Source of the DNA: Drosophila miranda
Lineage: Eukaryota; Arthropoda; Insecta; Diptera; Drosophilidae
Reading direction: 5' to 3'
NCBI RefSeq assembly: GCF_003369915.1
Contig: NC_046675.1
Coordinates: 3,906,001-3,970,000, forward strand
Length of the DNA stretch: 64,000 bases
The translations under genes were made by a program, and so were the position numbers. Below, one piece after another: positions 25,747 to 37,700 of this stretch. Within the stretch, counting starts at the first letter, position 1. Each line of letters starts with the position of its first letter. The notes below the pieces were generated by a model. That model worked only from the letters and a program-made list of their open reading frames with translations. It made no database searches and was not told the origin of the DNA.

Positions 25747-25998
25747 ACATCGCAACAATCGCGGTTCGTTAGAGCGGAAGTCGCAGGCAGCTGAAATTAT
25801 TTGGATTTATTAGAATTTCTGAAAGAAATCGTCCTTCTTGGTAGTGCCACAAGTTGCGGCTGTTGTTGCTGCTTCACTGGATGTTTTCCCCAAGTTGCAC
25901 ACGCATTAAATGTTGCTGGCAGAAGCGTTAAAGTACATAAAATCAATATCCCCGAAATAACAACAACCAGGCGTCCGGTTAGAAGCGCGTAAATTCCG

Positions 25999-26471
25999 TC
26001 AGTTTTTCGAGAGCTTCAGTGATAAGAAAATGTGCGAATCGGCAGGCGCAGGCGCGCTCTTCCCCGACAAATTTTCCGACTTTTCCTGCGATGCGAGAGG
26101 CGAGGCGACAATCCAATGGCCACAGTTTACGTTCGGAAGTCGATGAAAGCTGTGTGCTGGCCGTGGCCAACGGAATTTTAACCGTTGCATGTGCGTTACG
26201 CGAGTGTGTGTGAGTGTGTGCCATGCGCGCGTCTGTGTGCCATCCGTGTAGTAGTAGAGGAGCAGCGAACGAAAAAACGGAACGTCTGCTTTAACAATTG
26301 CAAAAAGAAAACCACACACACACACACGTCACGTCACAGAGCGTCTAAAGAGCGGAGCTTAGGCTGCATCCGGGATTCGGTTGGAAAAAAACTATAATTA
26401 GATTGGCGTCCAGCATTGCAGTGGATACCTGGAAGCACAGGGACACCACCCGCAGCAGCAGCGGCAGCACA
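25999..26471 (+). other. Tusp: probable non-coding first exon of Tusp
   Basis: Ends at a strong donor, CACAG|GTGAGT (GT at 26472). A TCAGTT initiator-like word at 25999-26004 is a possible start, though the true 5' end is unknown. It would join the acceptor at 34525 (GTTGTAG) of the ATG exon. It contains an ATG frame at 26030-26146 encoding 38 residues, a potential uORF. Assignment to Tusp is by position and strand only. Confidence 0.4.
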
Positions 26472-29400
26472 GGTGAGTGCCGGAATTTCGTTGTCTCCAT
26501 GGAGTGGCAATCATTCGTTACAGCAGGGATGGGATGGATTCCGGGGGTGGATTCCGGGCCCGGGCTCTGGCTATGGCTATAGCTCCCGGTGCCTGCCTAC
26601 AACAGACACGTCTCTCTGGAGGTGTGGGAGTGTTGTTGTGGCGACACAATGCTGCCGACCACAACAACACATTCCCCTCCCTTCCAACGAAGTTCCCTTT
26701 AGTTTTAGCCTCTAATTAAAGTCTGTCCATTATCAGCACTTTGGCTATATTTGCTTAGCGCTTCGCTGCTTTTGTGGCACATTTTTTTGTGTGTGTTTTT
26801 TCGGCTAAAAATGCCTGGAATTTAGCAGTTACAGAGGAAGCTCTGCCCACGCACGTTTTCGATTAATCCCCGCATCAAATGAACCGAAGCAATGACAGTG
26901 AAAATCGATTGGCATTGGCACGCTTCCCTGTATGCCAGTGGCTGTGTGTGTGTGTGGCTGAAACGAGTCCGCGGGGACTAGTAGGGAACGGCACATTTCT
27001 GGCAGAGGCAATCATAAGCGCCCATAAAAAAAGCGAGCGGCTCATCCAACGGCTGGGAGAGGGGCGCCCTGTAATACGAATGCGTGCTGAAATTGAAATT
27101 CCGTTAGTTGGAGCGATAACCGTTATTCATATATTAGCATGTACATATGTGTGTGTGCTACTCAGTTTTTGCATAATTTAGATGACCGCGCTGCTGGCGT
27201 CAACCGCGGCCGCGGCGCCTACGCCAACGCCAACGCATGACCGCCAATGTATTGCTGTTGTTCTTGGCTGCTCTTCCTTATGCTCCTCCTCTTCTTGTTC
27301 TTGGCTGCTGCTCTGCTTCCTCCTTCCCCTCGGCGGCGACTGCTCTTTGAGAAATTATTTTTAAGTTTGTGGGCGTCCGGGGCCTTGGAGGGGAGGGGTC
27401 GGATGTGTGTGTGCGGGAATGTGTGCCACCGCCGCCGCCGCCCCAGCCCTCAAGGTCATTTACATTCTGTTTTATTTCTTTTCAATGAGCGTTGCGTTTC
27501 GTTTTCTCTGTTTTTGTACCCCGTACTCGAAGATTTTAGGGGTATATACGATTTGTGGCGAAAGTGGTGGAAAGCGTTTTCGGCCCGGCTCAAACAACGT
27601 ACAAAATATATTGTATAAATTACATAAATAAATTCACTGAGTAAGGGTTATAAAAGTAGAGCCGCGGCCTTTGCCGCTCCCCCTCGTTTTTTTTTTGTTT
27701 ATCTTCAATTTGCATTTTTTCTTCTTTTTTTCATTATATAATTTGTAACGTTTGTGGAGAGGGGTGTGGCAGTGGGTGGGCGTTGTTTTGTGGCAAGTTC
27801 AAGTGCAGCAGTGCCGAGACGACGACGACGACGGCGGCGGCGGCTTGCGGTTGTTTTTTGTTGAATGTTTTGCCAATATTTTCGCCATTGACGACACACA
27901 CACACCCATACAGGGGGGGCGGCAATGGTGTGTGGGCGGGGCTGTTGTTTACCTTGCCGATACCTGAATTGGCGGGCAGTTTTATTATTTTGCATAACTA
28001 AAGAAGGAACAACAGAAAGAAGGAACAAGAGCCAGACGATACAAGAGAAAAAAGAAACATAAAAAAATAGAGGAAAAAAAGCAACAGAAAAGCAGCAACA
28101 AATAATGAAAAAATTGTTTGTATTACAAGGGGAGGGGGTGGAAGGTGGGGCAATCGAAATATTTAATGCCCTAGAAGATTTATGGTTTTTCAGGGAATAT
28201 ATAGAAACATGTGTGATATTATATAGTTATCCCATTTTTTGTAGACTTCGTTTTACAATATAATAAACTCAATAAATTGTCATTGAACTTAACTTTCTGT
28301 AAGTTGTGTTGGAATATCCTCGGAAACCAACAAGATTTCCTCACAAAGAAAGGGGTTTTCAAGCGTTTTTTCCTATATCAGCCACAAAATACAGTGATAT
28401 ATGGTTATATGTATATTTATTTGGCAGAGTAAACAGAAAATGGTAGGCATTCCGTGGATTATCTTAGCGACTGGGACTTCGGGAGGGAATTCTGATGAAA
28501 ATTTCTTCAACTTAGGGACTTTTTTGAACATAAATATACGGAAGTATCTTGGGAAAGTATCTATCTGCTGTGGAATATGAAGATGGGTCCTTTTCAATGG
28601 GTTTTTTGGGCATACATTTTAGGTGTCTTATGTTCCACGGTTCTGCGTTGCAAACTCCAGTTTCAAGTCAAAATACCCTTCCTTCTGCCAGAGAACTATC
28701 AACATGGAAAAAAGATAACGCACCCGGCAACAAAACAAGCAACAAGAACAGAAACAACAACAACGCAACGGAGAGCAGTAGCGCCAGTGAGGCGCACAAT
28801 TTTCCCAGTCGATGGGTGGGGCAGGGAGAGAGGAGGATGGCAGGGACGGGACTAAAGAGCGAGAAGGTTGGGGTGGGGGCCCAGGGAGGGTTAGGTTAAA
28901 GTAGAAACAAATTATACGACACACCCCCCTCTCAGCGTACAGCGGATTGGGTGGGGTGGTGTAGGGGGGCTTTGGTTTCGGTAGCGCCCCGTCCGCATCA
29001 AGTCAATAAACAAGCAGCAGTTACAACAACAACAACAGCAAACACAAAAACAATGGGGAAAAATTGAAGGATAAAATGGAAGGAGGCGCTCTCCTCGCCC
29101 GTCAGCTTTTATACGGCATTTCCCCAGTGCCATCGTTCCGTTGCTCCATTAAAGCTCAGTGCACACACACGCACACAAACAACATGCTCGTACATTTAAC
29201 GGTTCCCAGCACCCCAAAGAGCTGTTTGTCTCTCTCACACCACCACAGCCACAGCCGCAGACACACACACACTCTCAGTCGGTGACTGACGCTCTTCCTC
29301 TCTGCGGAGACCCTCTCTCTCTCTCTCTCACGCTCCTCCGATGCCCGAGTATTTGTCAATGTTGCTTTTCTTGGCTTCTCATTTATTTCATCATTTATGC

Positions 29401-30369
29401 AAAATTTTATTGCTTTTTCTTGTCTTTTGGTTTTCATTGATTGAGGGGGACTCGTTTGGGTAAGGGGTTAAACAACGGGGAGTCCCCACAGGAAGCCACA
29501 GCAAAATCTTGCCAATTAAATGCATGCAAGTGCATGTCCTACAATAGTTGTTGCTTCTCTGGAATCGATGTGTTCTTGAGAGGAATGGGGGTGTACGTCA
29601 ATATATGACACGTCTTTCTTTGTGTCCTAGAGGGCATGCTGTAAGCTAAGGTTTAACCCTCCCAGGATTTTTCCAGTCTGTAACAAATCAAGCAGGACGT
29701 CATGTCGGAACCCCTGGGAATAGTCTGCCTCTGCTCAAAGCTGTTTCGGAAAACACTTAAAGTCTTTGCTTAATAAACTATCCAGAAATGATAAGCTACG
29801 ACAGGGTAACAGCTGCATATTTAACACCCAATCAAAAGCTGGTCTTTGTTCTAGTCTAGCTCTGACTTTGTTGATTCTAGGAACTAATTACAGAAAGAAA
29901 ATAAGCCATATGGACTCCTGCGATGCTAGTCTTTGGTAAACCCCTCATCTAGAACCTAGAATGAAGGTAGCAGAACCAGTCAAAAGGTTTTTATCGAGGC
30001 CTATGAGCCTGTTACCTTTTCTGTTGCATAGATTTACACTTTTTGTAGGTAATTATGTGCTCTTGCACTCCTATAAGATAGAAGACCCTTACCAAAAATC
30101 CCTCCAATGGGGTATGCCTGAAAAGTGCTAAGTATTACACCCATTGATACACCCTTTCGTGCTCCCATAAGTCGAGGAAAAGGCCACATTTGAACACATT
30201 TTAAAGACTTGTAGATGGAACAAATGCTTAAGTAGACATCCTTCAAACAAGACTATTTATTATTTCAGGAATATTTCATGTATTCACCACTCTGTTTTTG
30301 CTCTCATTTTTGTAGCAATTGTTTGGGAATTAAATCTGAGTATCGGGTATCTACATACGAGTGCCACAT

Positions 30370-30371
<2 letters not shown>

Positions 30372-30410
<39 letters not shown>
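30372..30410. repeat. C39 homopolymer
   Basis: Thirty-nine consecutive C residues on plus (G39 on minus). It could form an i-motif or G-quadruplex, or could reflect an assembly or sequencing slip; the exact length is unreliable. Confidence 0.9.
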
Positions 30411-30411
<1 letters not shown>

Positions 30412-33403
30412 AGTTGTTGTCCCCCGTTTCGAGGGCATTTCTTGTGCTCGCTGGCGTGCGGCTAATTAATGCGAATGCCATGCCCCACGGGCAGTGGCCA
30501 CACAGGCTGTGGAACTCCAGGCAATTACTGGGGTGTCCTGTGGCCCGAGTGTGCTTTGAACTTGCTTCAATCTCGCCGGTTGCGTGGCATGCGGCATAGA
30601 ACAAAGCCCCAGCACGAGTACTGGGGCACACATAATGATGCGGAACCCAAAACCGAAACCGAGACACAAGGCGGACCTTAGATCCTTTTCCGATAAATGC
30701 TACTAAATAATACATTTTCCTGTGGCCACGACGGCACGAAGGGGCCCTGCGGAAGGACTCCTCGCTACTCTCGAATCGGGCACAAAGTTGTTCCTTCCTT
30801 CTGCTGTACTTTTTGTACTTTGTGGCAGGTCTTGTTGCATGCCTCACTGCGTTTTCATTATACGATATGCGCACAGGGAAAAGGCGAAGGAGGGAGAGAG
30901 CGGTTCAAGGGCATTTTCCTACAACAAAAATAGTTGGAAAAACAATGGCCAGCGCCAGCGCCAGAGCCAGAGCGCCTTTTAGGTAAATGAAAAGCTTTTG
31001 CAAATAAAACAAATGCGTGCACTCGCATTCGAATGCTGTCCTGTGTCCACAAATTGCCGCAATTAATTCCCAGACATGATGGCAGGACATGCGCGCAGGA
31101 TAAAAAAAGTAAATCATGATTTTAGCGGGGATTAAGTGGGGGCCAAATATATGTACATTTGCGTGGAAAATTATGCTCACAAGCGCAAAAGAGCAAAACA
31201 GCAAAAGTTGCCACCAAGCGACTGTAACTGTATTTAAGCGCCTTAGAAGGGGAGCGGGAGGAGCGAAGCGGAGGGGAGTCGACTGGCGTACAATGGAGCG
31301 TATACGCAATCCCATTTCGGGGCGGCAGTAAGCTGGGGATGGGGAGCAACTAACAAGCAACTAAACTTTCGCTCTGTCTTTCCACATAATTAACTTTTGA
31401 TGGCAAAGCCAAAAGCAAATCCTTCCACCCCGAGGTGTGTGGGAAACAGACTATTTCCCGGGCTCAATGGCCTAGGAAATATTCATTAAACAATTTCAAT
31501 TGTTATTTGCCTTGTCCTAAACGGATTTTAATTGATTTTGCACTTGAAATTCTCTGTTCTCTGGAATGGTGCCCATTTCTTACTCGGAAACCGTCCGTCC
31601 CGGAGTTCGCCGTAATTCGAACTCAGTTGCGTGGAAGGTGTGATAAATTCCTGGCAATTTGTGGATAATTCTCTTGAGCTCCAAGTGGAATTTTCCCATG
31701 TTTATTTGTGTGCAATTTTCCAATGAAAATTGTGTTTTAAGAGAACATGTGTTGCAAAAACAGATTTAAATATCAATAATATTATTATATGATAGCAAAG
31801 CCGGGACTGTGTATTTTGTAATGGGATACTGAGCCCCGGAAAAAGAACAATATTGTCACAATTGACAGCTTGGACGCTTTATACACCCCTGCAGACTCGT
31901 CGATTGAAGCCAATGACGTTAATTCTTAGTAAAAATGTCACATAAGCGAACGGCCACATTCATATCGAATGACATGAACGGAAATCAAGAGACTCGTTGT
32001 TTTTTTATGGGGGAAGCGCTTCGCTCTTGAGTAAAATATGGGGCTACTACGAGGACCCACAAGTTTTTTATATAAACTGTAGAGTCTAGTATTTTTTGTT
32101 GTTCTTTTTGCCACAGTTTCAGGTCTCGACTGTACTTGAATAGAACCCTTGACTGCATTTAATTGTTACGTTAAATCAATAAAAACTGCTATTGACATTA
32201 AGCCCAGCACTATTTTTGGTTATTTCTGGTTGATATCACGGCATAAAGGACTTTGCCTGTGCCCAATGCCAGGACTTAAACCATTGTTGATGGCTAAATG
32301 CATATTTCATGATGTCTCGGGCGTCGATTGGCCCACCTGCACAGACAGAATGACCCACCCACCGACCCACCCACCGAATCCTTTGACTGGCATTTCGACA
32401 GCTTTTGTGGCACTGCTTGCCAGCCTTATAGCGGCCGTGAACCGCACGTTGCTAAAAGTGCTCAATGTCGCATGAAAGCGGAGAGCGGAGGGCGGAGTGG
32501 CAAGTGTGGCACGTTGCACAAAGCCAGCCTGTGTGTGGCAGAGTGGCAAAAGTAACACGTACCAAAAATATGGCCTGGGGCAAATGTGCAATCATTCATC
32601 TCGAGAACTACTCGACAATGCATTCCACTCGCCCGACTGCTACCCTGCCACAGTGCTACCCTGCCACGCTGCCACACGGCTGCTGCCTCGTCTCCTGTCT
32701 GTCGCTGTTATTGAAATGGAATTCAAAGGACCCTCGCGAAATGTAGTTGGCTTTTTATCAATATTTAAGCAGGCAAAAGCTCTTCCCCACTCTCGAGATT
32801 CCATTAGTTTTATTCCTTTCTGTCTGAGCGGCAGGGCCCCCGCCTCGGCTCTGCCTTTGTTGATGACGGCCCGCCCTCGGGGGCGTATACGCAATCAAAA
32901 ATTGTGTATCACATGACAAATTCAATCAGACAAAGCACACGACCTAATTGAAGCGAATGCGTGTGCTATGTGCTCTGGAGGCTGGAGGCGATGCCTGGGC
33001 AAAGACAAACAAATGTTGACTGGCTGCCAGCTAGACCAAAAATATTGTACTACATAAAGCCAGAAGCCAGAGAGAGTCAAGCAGTCATCCAGCAGGGACC
33101 ACCCTCAAAGACAGCAGACAGGAGACAACACAGCCGTCAGGCATCCATCCATGCATCCAGCAGCAAAGCCATATCAATTATTCAGGCATAATTTGAAACA
33201 TTGTCGTACCCTGCTCCGAGCATTTCTTGGCTCTAGGATTCTGCATAGGACTGTGATATCCTCTATAAGGAGGGTCTGCACCTTTGTACATAGATAAGGC
33301 CCATAAATGTTGTATTTAAAGGTCTTTGAACCCGAAATTGGAAAAATCTTTGAGCATTTTTCTTTCTAAAGATTTAGTATTTATTTTGAATATTTATATA
33401 TCT

Positions 33404-33575
33404 TTGATCGGAAATTCCTATCACGAATATTTAAAAAAAGCTATGATATCTGTATTTCTTGAGATATAGGGCTCAAATTTTTTATATTTATATATGTATC
33501 TTGCTTAAAATCATTCCGATCTGATAATCCTATCCCGAAGCTGTGACTTCTGTATTTCTTGGGATATAAGGCTCT
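33404..33575. repeat. diverged short tandem duplication
   Basis: Two units share CTGTATTTCTTGAGATATAGGGCT-like text, at about 33449 and 33549, each preceded by CCTATCMCGAA. The repeat is about 100 bp and imperfect. Confidence 0.5.
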
Positions 33576-34525
33576 GAATTTTAAAATATTTTCATACACT
33601 TTGAAGATATTATCTACAAATACAGGAAAATGGGTTTCCATTTATTTATTTATTTTTTAATTATTTTTATATTATATTATTATAATTTATATTATATTTT
33701 TAATTTGTATTAAATTAATTTTTATTTTTTCAATGGAACTCAGCAAACCCTAGGCTTTATTTAGTCTCTCTCTGAAGTGCTTTTCCATTAAATAAAAATA
33801 CCAAAACTCCGCCAAATATAATCTTCTGCGAGTACAGGATATCCTTTAGTCGCCACACCACAACATATCATTCCTGCTGGCTTCTGGCTTTGTCCTCAGC
33901 TCTTCTGCTGCTCCGCTGCTCTGCCCCTCGACTCGACTCGGTTGAGTTTTTGCCTGAAAACTTTTTAAATTATTTAAATGAGGAGAAAATGTACACACAA
34001 AAGGACGCAGCTCTCGACAGCGTTTTTGCTCTCCCAGTTTTATATATCATATTTTTTCCATCTTTTTTCCCCCGTTTATTATTTTAGATCGCAGACAAAC
34101 GCACAAGTTTTCCGAGCTGTTTGCTAGAAAGCATTTTTATGAGCCATGTGCCGGGGAGAGCGTGGGCTATCCGTGGGTTATCCGCAGGTTATACGGGTTA
34201 TTCGGTCTGACGGAGACCCCAGAGGTAGATAGGACACAGCGCCACCACTTGGCCACTAACACCAATTAGTGTGCCCCGGAAAGTGTGCTTCAAATGAGGG
34301 GGAGATGTTCCATATTGGGGTTCACAGCATATGCCCCGTCACAGCACTCCATCAGGCAGGGGCGTGTGTGTGCGTCTGGCTGATAAGGAAGCAGCAGCAC
34401 GGCGGTGGCCAAAGCCCCACTCCAATTGGCTTTCATCGTAAATTAGTTATTGGCATGTTATACCAAACGATAATGAAACTTTGCCCTCCCCCATTAATCT
34501 CTCTCTCTCTCTCTCTCTGTTGTAG

Positions 34526-34717
34526 CAACATGTGTGTGGCCTGAATCCGTGCAGGAGTACTACGGACAAGCCACCGAGCAACCACTAGTGGGGACTTTGG
34601 ACATATATCTGGGGACATAAAATGCATTTACATTTCGAGCGGAACATCAACACAAAATGCGACTGCACGATACTATCGTTGTCATGGATGGGAAAGGTGC
34701 CAGATGATATACCCGAG
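34526..34717 (+). other. Tusp: Tusp exon with the start codon
   Basis: Acceptor CTGTTGTAG ends at 34525 and donor CCCGAG|GTAAGT starts at 34718. Coding runs 34622-34717 (32 codons, phase 0). It contains [15 protein letters not shown], which parallels the ILCLSWKGRVP start of vertebrate TULP4 as I recall it, and it joins in frame to the exon at 52123. The leader part holds a four-codon uORF (ATG at 34530, TGA at 34542-34544). The exon is too short to stand out as an open frame. Confidence 0.85.
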
Positions 34718-37700
34718 GTAAGTGCTACCGCCTCGCCCCGCCCATAGTAGACCAAAAAGCCATTAACAGTGCGGTCCAAACGGCCCCCTGGTGTCCTTCC
34801 TTAATACAATAAATACTGGACAATGTCCATTAAACGATGGGGACATTTTAAACCAAGAGGAGAACTAAGACGGAAGACTTTTAAGGGGAGAGCTGGCCCT
34901 GGCCCTGGCCGTGACTCGGGCCCCAACATTGCATTAATTTCTGGCCACGTTGGCCGCTTTTCAGGCTTCCAATTGATTTTACATGCCCCCTCCTGCCGCC
35001 GTGGGGCAATCGATCGGTGGATTTTATGGAGAGCGAGAGGGGGACTGTCTGAGTGGGCTGTAACTTTTCCAATCATTATGAACTTCCAAGGCGCGCACAA
35101 CAAATGCCATATAATCCTTTTTATATTGAATATAAAAATCCAATCACGTCTGTCTCTGTCGGTGGCCTCCTCGCAGCTACCTCCTCATATCCCTCTACTG
35201 TTACAGGTTTTTCTCCTGCTGCTCCTTGTGTGCTCCCTGTGATGGCTCTCTGCCTCCTTTAGATACAGATACTTTTGTGTTTTGTGGCAACGAAGCAGCA
35301 ACAGGATCTTGGGTTTCTCGATTCCTTTCTGTTTTTGTGGCGTCCTTAAACTCGTTTGGCGATTTATTTAACAGTTTTCAATTTCGTTCTCAACAGTCTC
35401 TGGAAATCGAAGGGGGGGGGGGGAGGGGAGGGCTGTGTGTGTGGCCACGGGACACGTGTCGCGGTTTGTCGGAGAGGCCGACGCGTGCTCTTGCCATTTC
35501 CTCATTTCCCGTTTCCATTTCCATTCCGATTGTGTTGCAAGTGCGCCAAGCCACAAGCTTAATGCCTTGTTACGCCCTGGCGGCAATTTACCAGCGATAA
35601 GCACTTCTCTCTCCTGCCCGGCGCCCCTTTTCCCCCTTTTTTCCATCCCTTCGACTATCAGGCCATTGGGGTGCTGGCCTCATTTCCCTGTCCACTGGCC
35701 ATAAATCATCTGCATATTAAAACAAGCGAGAAAACACTCTCCAGAGTCCAGAGCGGTGCAATTTGCCAGGGAATCATAATATTTTAACAACTGCGACGCC
35801 ATCAATAGAATATTGATGATGGAGTGCGTCATCGCGTTGTTTCTGATTTATTGGCCAGAGAACAACATCCTTCGAGTGGATACTCATCCCCCGTCCCTCA
35901 TTTGTGGGCTCTACCCAACCCCCTCATGGATCCATGGAGTCGTCTTCTTCATCGGCCTCCCAAGGGCTGTGCCACAAATTGACATGCCAGCGGACAAGAA
36001 CACACAACTCAAATCGCAAATGGAAATTTAATAGCAATAGCTCGTAGCTCTGCTGCTTGTCTCTGCATCGCACACATGTCCACAAATATATTTGAGGCAT
36101 GCCACCAAGGCAAAGGCACTTTCCTCCGCCATCTCCAGACGTTGAAGGACACATCACATCATGCAGAATCCGCAACAAATGAATTCTAATGAGCATAATG
36201 TGTGAAGTGGGGAAAACATTCCACTTTTCTTTAATTTGTGGCCATTATTGGGCCAGAATCGATTGTGGCTCTGCGTGGAAGTACAGTGCGTTTCAGTATA
36301 ATAATGGGAATGAATTTTGTGTAGAATTTCGCCTGGGAATATATTCTTTCAAGACTTTACACCCAAAACGGCGAATGGTATTACTTCGTATAAGATTGGA
36401 ATATTTCCTGTAATTTTCAACATTTTTCCTTATAATTTCTATATATAATACTTTGCTCTGTTCGTTTAAGTCGTTACAATTATGTCCTTTCGCTTATGGG
36501 AAATTTGCAAATGCCTCATTTGCTTCATTCAACGAGCGGCTCTTGAAAATTACATCATTATATCATCCCAAAAATTAACAAAATATCCAAAAAGTAGAAA
36601 GCGATTTCCCTGTAATTTTCTCTTCAATAATTCCCGCAAAATTCTTGCCCCTTGTGGCAACTGTGGCTTGTGCCTGACAATGATCTTGTAATTACGAAAT
36701 CCATTAATATTTTAGAGACATTTACAGGCGTACATCTGGCGGAATGGCATTTAAACCGCCAGCAGAATCGAGTCGGAATGTATTTTGCATATTTATGCCA
36801 AGCGCAGAAGTGGGCTACAACTTTTTTATGTGTGCAGAAAGTTTTAAATAATGCAAAAAAGAATAACAATTGTGCTCGGGAAAAGCTGAAGATGAAACTG
36901 AAACTGAAGCTAAAGACGCTGCTGAATGCTGGATGCTGGATGCTGGAGAGCTGCTGATGATGGCCTGGCTGAAACGGTTCACTTAGCGTAATTAACTTGC
37001 CAACTTGCTGGATGAAGCCAGACGCCAGAGGGAAGCAGCGTCATTAGTAGTCGGAGGAGAGCTTAACATCATTAATATTTGCAACAGAACTGCCATTCTG
37101 CCACTGCCACGCACAGAGGACAATCCGTTTCCACTTTTTTGTACGCTTTTTGCACAGTTTTAATTACGCGCAGTAAAAAATAATTGAGTTCTTTTCAATC
37201 TTTGTGCCCTGCCCAGACGACGACAACAGTTGAGTGGCCTGGCCGAGTGGCCAGTGACCACAAAAACCACTTGAACGAATCCCTCCCGGCTAGTCCAGTC
37301 GCTGGCTAATTATGTGCAGCAGACCATTATTCCTATGTACCAAGTACCACCGTGTACTCTGTACAATATCCCCATAGTAACCGAGGGCTCTGCGCCGTGT
37401 GGTGCGTGTTTTTAGTTCATTTCGTGGCGCTCATAAAAATGCCGAGCTGTTGCCACCTTTCGACACGCTTCCACGCTCTTGTTGTATGCAGGCGAAGCCT
37501 CTCTCCAGCTCCAGAGATTCATGTCATTTTGGTTGCCTTAAAGCTAAAGTTTGGCCCAACTTTCATCAGAAACAACATCAACAGCAGCCCTGAAAGTATG
37601 CAATGAAATGTGGGAATCCTCTTGCCGAAAACTCATTTGCTCGGAACATCAGATACTGGGAGAAAGATTCAAGTATTCAGCCTTGCAAAATTACACTTTA

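Larger units (their letters stand above)
25040..25998. promoter_or_regulatory. divergent dsd/Tusp promoter region
   Basis: Separates the dsd start codon (minus) from the probable Tusp leader (plus). It holds a DRE at 25427-25434, two 91-bp direct repeats (25345-25435 and 25656-25746) with CGATA-type BEAF/DREF words, and the dsd 5' UTR with a start-stop upstream ORF at 25097-25102. No TATA box is evident, as in DRE-type Drosophila promoters. Transcription start sites were not located. Confidence 0.55.
26472..34525 (+). other. presumed Tusp intron (leader to ATG exon)
   Basis: Eight kb with no convincing coding exon on either strand. Visible contents are GACGAC/GGCGGC trinucleotide runs (about 27818-27844), CA and CT microsatellites (about 29160-29330), a C homopolymer (30372-30410), a short diverged duplication (about 33404-33575) and a (CT)n tract just before the acceptor (34499-34518). 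The many short open frames lack coding character. Confidence 0.45.

Noticed and set aside
29160..29330. CA/CT-rich frames on both strands near 29156-29440
   Set aside because: They are translations of microsatellites and lack coding character.
31854..31868. Palindrome TGTCACAATTGACA as a regulatory or transposon end
   Set aside because: Too short, single copy in the window, no partner or target duplication.
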